A DNA stretch of 51,644 bases. It comes from Achromobacter sp. Bel. Lineage in GTDB: Bacteria; Pseudomonadota; Gammaproteobacteria; Burkholderiales; Burkholderiaceae_B. The notes below the pieces were generated by a model. That model was not told the DNA's origin, made no database searches, and saw only the letters and a program-made list of their open reading frames with translations. Positions 48,939 to 51,644 of the stretch are shown one piece after another (positions within the stretch are counted from its first letter, which is position 1; each line of letters starts with the position of its first letter). The stretch covers positions 1 through 51,644 of the forward strand of contig NZ_JABBJN010000042.1 in NCBI RefSeq assembly GCF_012928505.1. Direction: 5' to 3'. A program made the translations under genes and the position numbers.

Positions 48939-49376
48939 CTAGCGGAACACCAGCACGGGCAGGCGGGTCTTGGCCAGCACGCGTTGCGTCTCGCTGCCCA
49001 GCAGGAATCCCGTCATGCCGTGGCGTCCGTGCGAGCCCATGACGACCAGGTCGCAGCCCTGGGTCTTCGCGGTCTCGACGATCGCCTCGTGCGGGTGGTC
49101 ATTGACCACCACGACGGTGGTGCAGGGCACCAGTGCATGGCGCGCTTCCATCTCCAGGCCGTCCAGGTACCCTTGCGCGTTCTTGCGCGCCTGATCGGTG
49201 TGATGCGCCTGCGTGGTGCCCAGCATTTCGGCCTGATAGACCAGCAGGTGGTCCTCCGGGATGGCGCGGATGAGGGTGATGGTGGCGCCCATTTCCTTGG
49301 CGAAAACGAGCGCGCGCTTGAAAGCCGATTCGGACAGCAGGGAGCCATCCACGGCGATGAGCAAGTGCCTGTACAT
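48939..49376 (-). CDS. universal stress protein, UspA family
   Basis: A 145-residue UspA protein. The N-terminal RHLLIAVDGSLLSESAFKRAL and the C-terminal ATP-binding pattern G-x2-G-x9-G-S (GSHGRHGMTGFLLGS) are intact, so it belongs to the ATP-binding class. It is transcribed alone. A dyad around its -10 (49409-49439) may be an operator. Confidence 0.93.
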   Translation of the reverse strand: MYRHLLIAVDGSLLSESAFKRALVFAKEMGATITLIRAIPEDHLLVYQAEMLGTTQAHHTDQARKNAQGYLDGLEMEARHALVPCTTVVVVNDHPHEAIVETAKTQGCDLVVMGSHGRHGMTGFLLGSETQRVLAKTRLPVLVFR

Positions 49377-49408
49377 GTTGCCTCTCCTTTAGGAAAAGGA
49401 ATGTCGAG

Positions 49409-49439
49409 CAACGGCGAACCCAGTATAGGCCCGCCGTTG
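49409..49439 (-). promoter_or_regulatory. uspA promoter region with 8-bp inverted repeat around -10
   Basis: CAACGGCG (49409-49416) and CGCCGTTG (49432-49439) are perfect inverted arms. Between them the minus strand reads TATACT (49422-49427), a good -10, about 46 bases before the uspA start. A repressor bound to the dyad would cover the -10. Confidence 0.5.
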
Positions 49440-49591
49440 TCCGCAATCCAGCCCCGCATAAGGAGGAGGCCGTCAGGGTCTTCCCGGCATAACGTCATGC
49501 CGACTAAGTATTTTTCCGCATCCGCCCGCGATGACAGAATCCACTCTCACTCATCAGCCCGCTTCAGACGCGCGACCTCCAGGGAACCATC

Positions 49592-50185
49592 ATGAGCATC
49601 ATTGCATTGGCGGGCAGCCCGTCACCGCGTTCCCGTTCTTCCGCGCTGCTGCGCTACGCCATCCAGCGGTTGCGCTCACGGGGATTGGGCGTTGTGGAGC
49701 TAGGCTTGCGCGACATTCCCGCCGAGGCGCTGATCGAAGGCCACTATTCGGGCGCCGGGGCCACGGCGCTGCGCGCACGCGTGGCCGCCGCCGATGCGGT
49801 GCTGATCTCGACGCCGGTCTATAAAGCGTCGTTCTCTGGCGCGTTGAAGACGGTGTTGGACCTGTTGGACGAAAAGGCGTTCGCGGGCAAGACGCTGCTG
49901 CCGATCGCCTCCGGAGGCAGCCCTGCGCATCTGCTGGCGCTGGAGTACGGATTGAAGCCGGTATTGTCCGCCCTGGGCGCTCGGCACATCCTGACCGGCG
50001 TCTATGCCACCGACAAGCAAGTGCGGGTGGATGACGATAGCAGCGTTCATATCGACGAAGAGGTGCGCGGTCGCCTTGCAGAGTCGGTCGACCGCCTTGC
50101 CGAGCAGGTTCTGCCGCGTGGCGCCATGGCGCATGAAGCCTACGACCTGGGACGTCTTGCGCTTGCGGGCGGTTTCAGCGTTTGA
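49592..50185 (+). CDS. ssuE: NADPH-dependent FMN reductase (SsuE/MsuE-like)
   Basis: A 197-residue flavodoxin-fold reductase. The phosphate-binding loop is GSPSPRSRSS (8-17), and TPVYKASFSGALKTVLDLLDE is the SsuE-family dimer/flavin motif. It would supply FMNH2 to an alkanesulfonate monooxygenase in the cytosol. The symbol is by family resemblance. In known ssu operons ssuE is followed by ssuADCB; here the next gene is a Mop protein, so the sulfonate transporter and monooxygenase are missing from this spot. Confidence 0.85.
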   Translation: MSIIALAGSPSPRSRSSALLRYAIQRLRSRGLGVVELGLRDIPAEALIEGHYSGAGATALRARVAAADAVLISTPVYKASFSGALKTVLDLLDEKAFAGKTLLPIASGGSPAHLLALEYGLKPVLSALGARHILTGVYATDKQVRVDDDSSVHIDEEVRGRLAESVDRLAEQVLPRGAMAHEAYDLGRLALAGGFSV

Positions 50186-50256
50186 CTCCCGCTTGCGGCG
50201 ATCGAATCCGTTGGGCGCCATGACGGCGCCACCCTTTCCCTTTCAGGAGCAAGACC

Positions 50257-50472
50257 ATGAGCATTCAATCCATCAACGCCCGCAACCAGTTTCGCGGCAA
50301 GATCAAGGAAATCGTCCTGGGCCCGGTGGTGTCCGAGGTGGACGTGGACACGCCAGCCGGCATCGTCACGTCGGTGATCACCACGCGTTCCGTGAAAGAG
50401 CTGGACCTGCAGGTCGGCACCGAAGTGCTGGCCTTCGTGAAGGCGACCGAGGTGTCCGTCGCCAAACTGTGA
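50257..50472 (+). CDS. Mop/TOBE molybdopterin-binding protein (SsuF-like)
   Basis: A 71-residue single-domain TOBE protein: NQFRGKIKEIVLGPVVSEVDV, then TSVITTRSVKELDLQVGTEV and AFVKATEVSVAKL. These bind molybdate. A protein of this kind, SsuF, closes the ssu operon of some pseudomonads. It lies 71 bases after ssuE with a strong CAGGAGC ribosome-binding site. The pairing supports a sulfonate-related origin. Confidence 0.88.
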   Translation: MSIQSINARNQFRGKIKEIVLGPVVSEVDVDTPAGIVTSVITTRSVKELDLQVGTEVLAFVKATEVSVAKL

Positions 50473-50590
50473 ACGCAAATAGATCGTCGGCGCTTTCCTT
50501 GCGCCGGCGTTAGGCATATATTGTCAGCGCGATATCCGGCGGTTTCCTCCTGGCTTGTAGCTTGAAGCTCTGCTTCATGGAGAACGGTTC

Positions 50591-51644
50591 ATGCGTCGAC
50601 TGCAACGGTGGTTCTTCGGCTGGTTATGCCTGGGGTTGGCGGCCTGCCTGCCCGCCATGGCGCAGACCAAGCTGGACAATGGAAAGCTGGATCAGTTGAT
50701 GGCGCCCGTGGCGCTATACCCTGATGCGTTGCTGTCGCAGATACTCATGGGGGCGACCTACCCCGATGACATCGCCGCCGCGGCCAAGTGGTCGGCCGCG
50801 CACACGTCGGAATCCGGCGACAAAGCCGTCAAGGCGGTTGAAGGCGAAACCTGGGACCCCAGTGTCAAATCGCTGGTCGCATTCCCGTCCGTCATGGACA
50901 TGATGGGCCGGCAGCCCGAGTGGGTGCAATCCGTCGGCGACGCCTTCCTGGCGCAGCCGGACGGCGTGATGGATTCGGTCCAGCGGCTGCGTGTGCAGGC
51001 AGAAAAGGCCGGCAACCTGAAGAGCACGCCGCAGCAGAAAGTCTCCACCAGCACCACCAACGACAAGACCGTGGTGGTCATCGAGCCGGCCGACCCGCAA
51101 GTCGTCTACGTGCCCAGCTACAACCCGACCGTGGTCTACGGCGCCTGGGCCTATCCGTCATATCCCCCTTACTACTATCCGCCGCCGCCGGGCTCGGTTT
51201 TCGCGACTTCGCTGGTGGCCGGCATCGGTTTCGGCCTGGGCGTGGCCGCCGTGAATTCGATGTGGGGCGGGTTCAATTGGGGTCATAACGACGTCGATAT
51301 CGACGTCAACCGGTACAACAACGTCAACGTCAATCAACGCATCGACAACGCCCGGAACAACAACGTGTCCTGGCAACACAATCCGGCCAACCGCGGCAAC
51401 ACCCCCTATGCGGACCAGGCCAACCGCCAGCGCTTCGACAGCCAGCGTCAGGCGGGCCTGCAGAATCGCCAGGCGGGACAGCAAGGCGCGGGCCAGGGCG
51501 GCAGGGCCACGGTGGGCGCCGCTGCGCCGAATTCGCGTGATGCGGCCCGCGACCGCGCGGCGCAATCCTTCCAGGGGCGCACGGGGCAGTCGATTCCGGG
51601 CCATGCCGAACCGGGCGCCGGGCGGGGACAAGGCGCGGCACGCG
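50591..51644 (+). CDS. DUF3300 domain exported protein, partial at right edge
   Basis: The frame is open to the window end (351 codons), so the C-terminus is missing. The N-terminus is an export signal. It may be cleaved after AMA (residue about 24), or could be read as a lipobox LAAC (Cys19). DUF3300 follows: LDQLMAPVALYPDALLSQILMGATYPDDIA and DKTVVVIEPADPQVVYVPSYNPTVVYG. A Tyr/Pro-rich stretch and a Gly-rich hydrophobic segment come next. The rest is Asn-, Gln- and Arg-rich low complexity. Function unknown. Confidence 0.88.
   Translation, partial: MRRLQRWFFGWLCLGLAACLPAMAQTKLDNGKLDQLMAPVALYPDALLSQILMGATYPDDIAAAAKWSAAHTSESGDKAVKAVEGETWDPSVKSLVAFPSVMDMMGRQPEWVQSVGDAFLAQPDGVMDSVQRLRVQAEKAGNLKSTPQQKVSTSTTNDKTVVVIEPADPQVVYVPSYNPTVVYGAWAYPSYPPYYYPPPPGSVFATSLVAGIGFGLGVAAVNSMWGGFNWGHNDVDIDVNRYNNVNVNQRIDNARNNNVSWQHNPANRGNTPYADQANRQRFDSQRQAGLQNRQAGQQGAGQGGRATVGAAAPNSRDAARDRAAQSFQGRTGQSIPGHAEPGAGRGQGAAR

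Overview
The window is about 51.6 kb of GC-rich, gene-dense bacterial chromosome. Gene content points to a betaproteobacterium of the Alcaligenaceae (Achromobacter/Bordetella type). The signs are a Bug/TctC-family periplasmic binding protein beside a LysR regulator, a Gcr-type membrane 'recombinase', a glutathione-dependent formaldehyde module, a hut operon, and many small catabolic clusters with dedicated regulators. The assignment is inferred from gene content, since no rRNA or other phylogenetic marker is present. I saw no tRNA, insertion sequence, prophage or CRISPR array.

Left part (1-7.6 kb): a partial FAD amine/amino-acid oxidase on the minus strand faces a plus-strand run of RidA, a second FAD oxidase, an aldehyde dehydrogenase, a fused double-ATPase peptide-type ABC subunit and a serine hydrolase. 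This looks like an amine or amide catabolic unit, with the ABC permeases and binding protein outside the window. From 7.6 to 11.2 kb come a DUF697-type GTPase and an amino-acid permease coupled to a PhyH-type 2-oxoglutarate dioxygenase. From 11.4 to 16.2 kb come two surface-glycan type genes, a small membrane protein preceded by a perfect 22-bp hairpin, and a lipoprotein 5'-nucleotidase.

Middle part (16.3-28.1 kb): frmR-frmA carries a clear G-tract FrmR operator. Divergent from it is the hut region: hutC-hutD, then a tandem array of terminator-like hairpins, a perfect HutC operator, and hutU, an NCS1 permease, hutH, hutT, hutI and a nitrilase-family hydrolase. Neither hutF nor hutG is present, and the nitrilase sits where they might be expected. 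From 28 to 35.4 kb come a chemoreceptor, an MFS exporter and a LysR regulator, divergent from a binding protein, an M20 amidohydrolase and a phosphoribosyltransferase. From 35.4 to 39.2 kb are the Gcr-like membrane protein and a second MFS protein. They are followed by a gene-poor, G/T-skewed stretch with an 11-bp phased GGTGGATA array.

Right part (40.5-48.9 kb) holds the most interesting system. A heme-oxygenase-like diiron oxidase with all six expected metal ligands is encoded with two [2Fe-2S] ferredoxins and a small unknown protein. A GntR/FCD regulator and a TauE/SafE exporter follow on the other strand. Next come an organic-acid type permease, an aldehyde dehydrogenase, a GlcG/HbpS-like protein and a ferredoxin-type NAD(P)H reductase. 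The oxidase and dehydrogenase operons share an identical 14-base motif, GTATACAATGTTCA, and related GTATAC or ATACA/TGTAT sites lie in front of the permease, the exporter and the regulator. I infer one regulon for oxidative breakdown of an unidentified substrate to an aldehyde and then an acid. The window ends with a UspA protein, an SsuE-like FMN reductase, a Mop/TOBE protein and the start of a DUF3300 protein.
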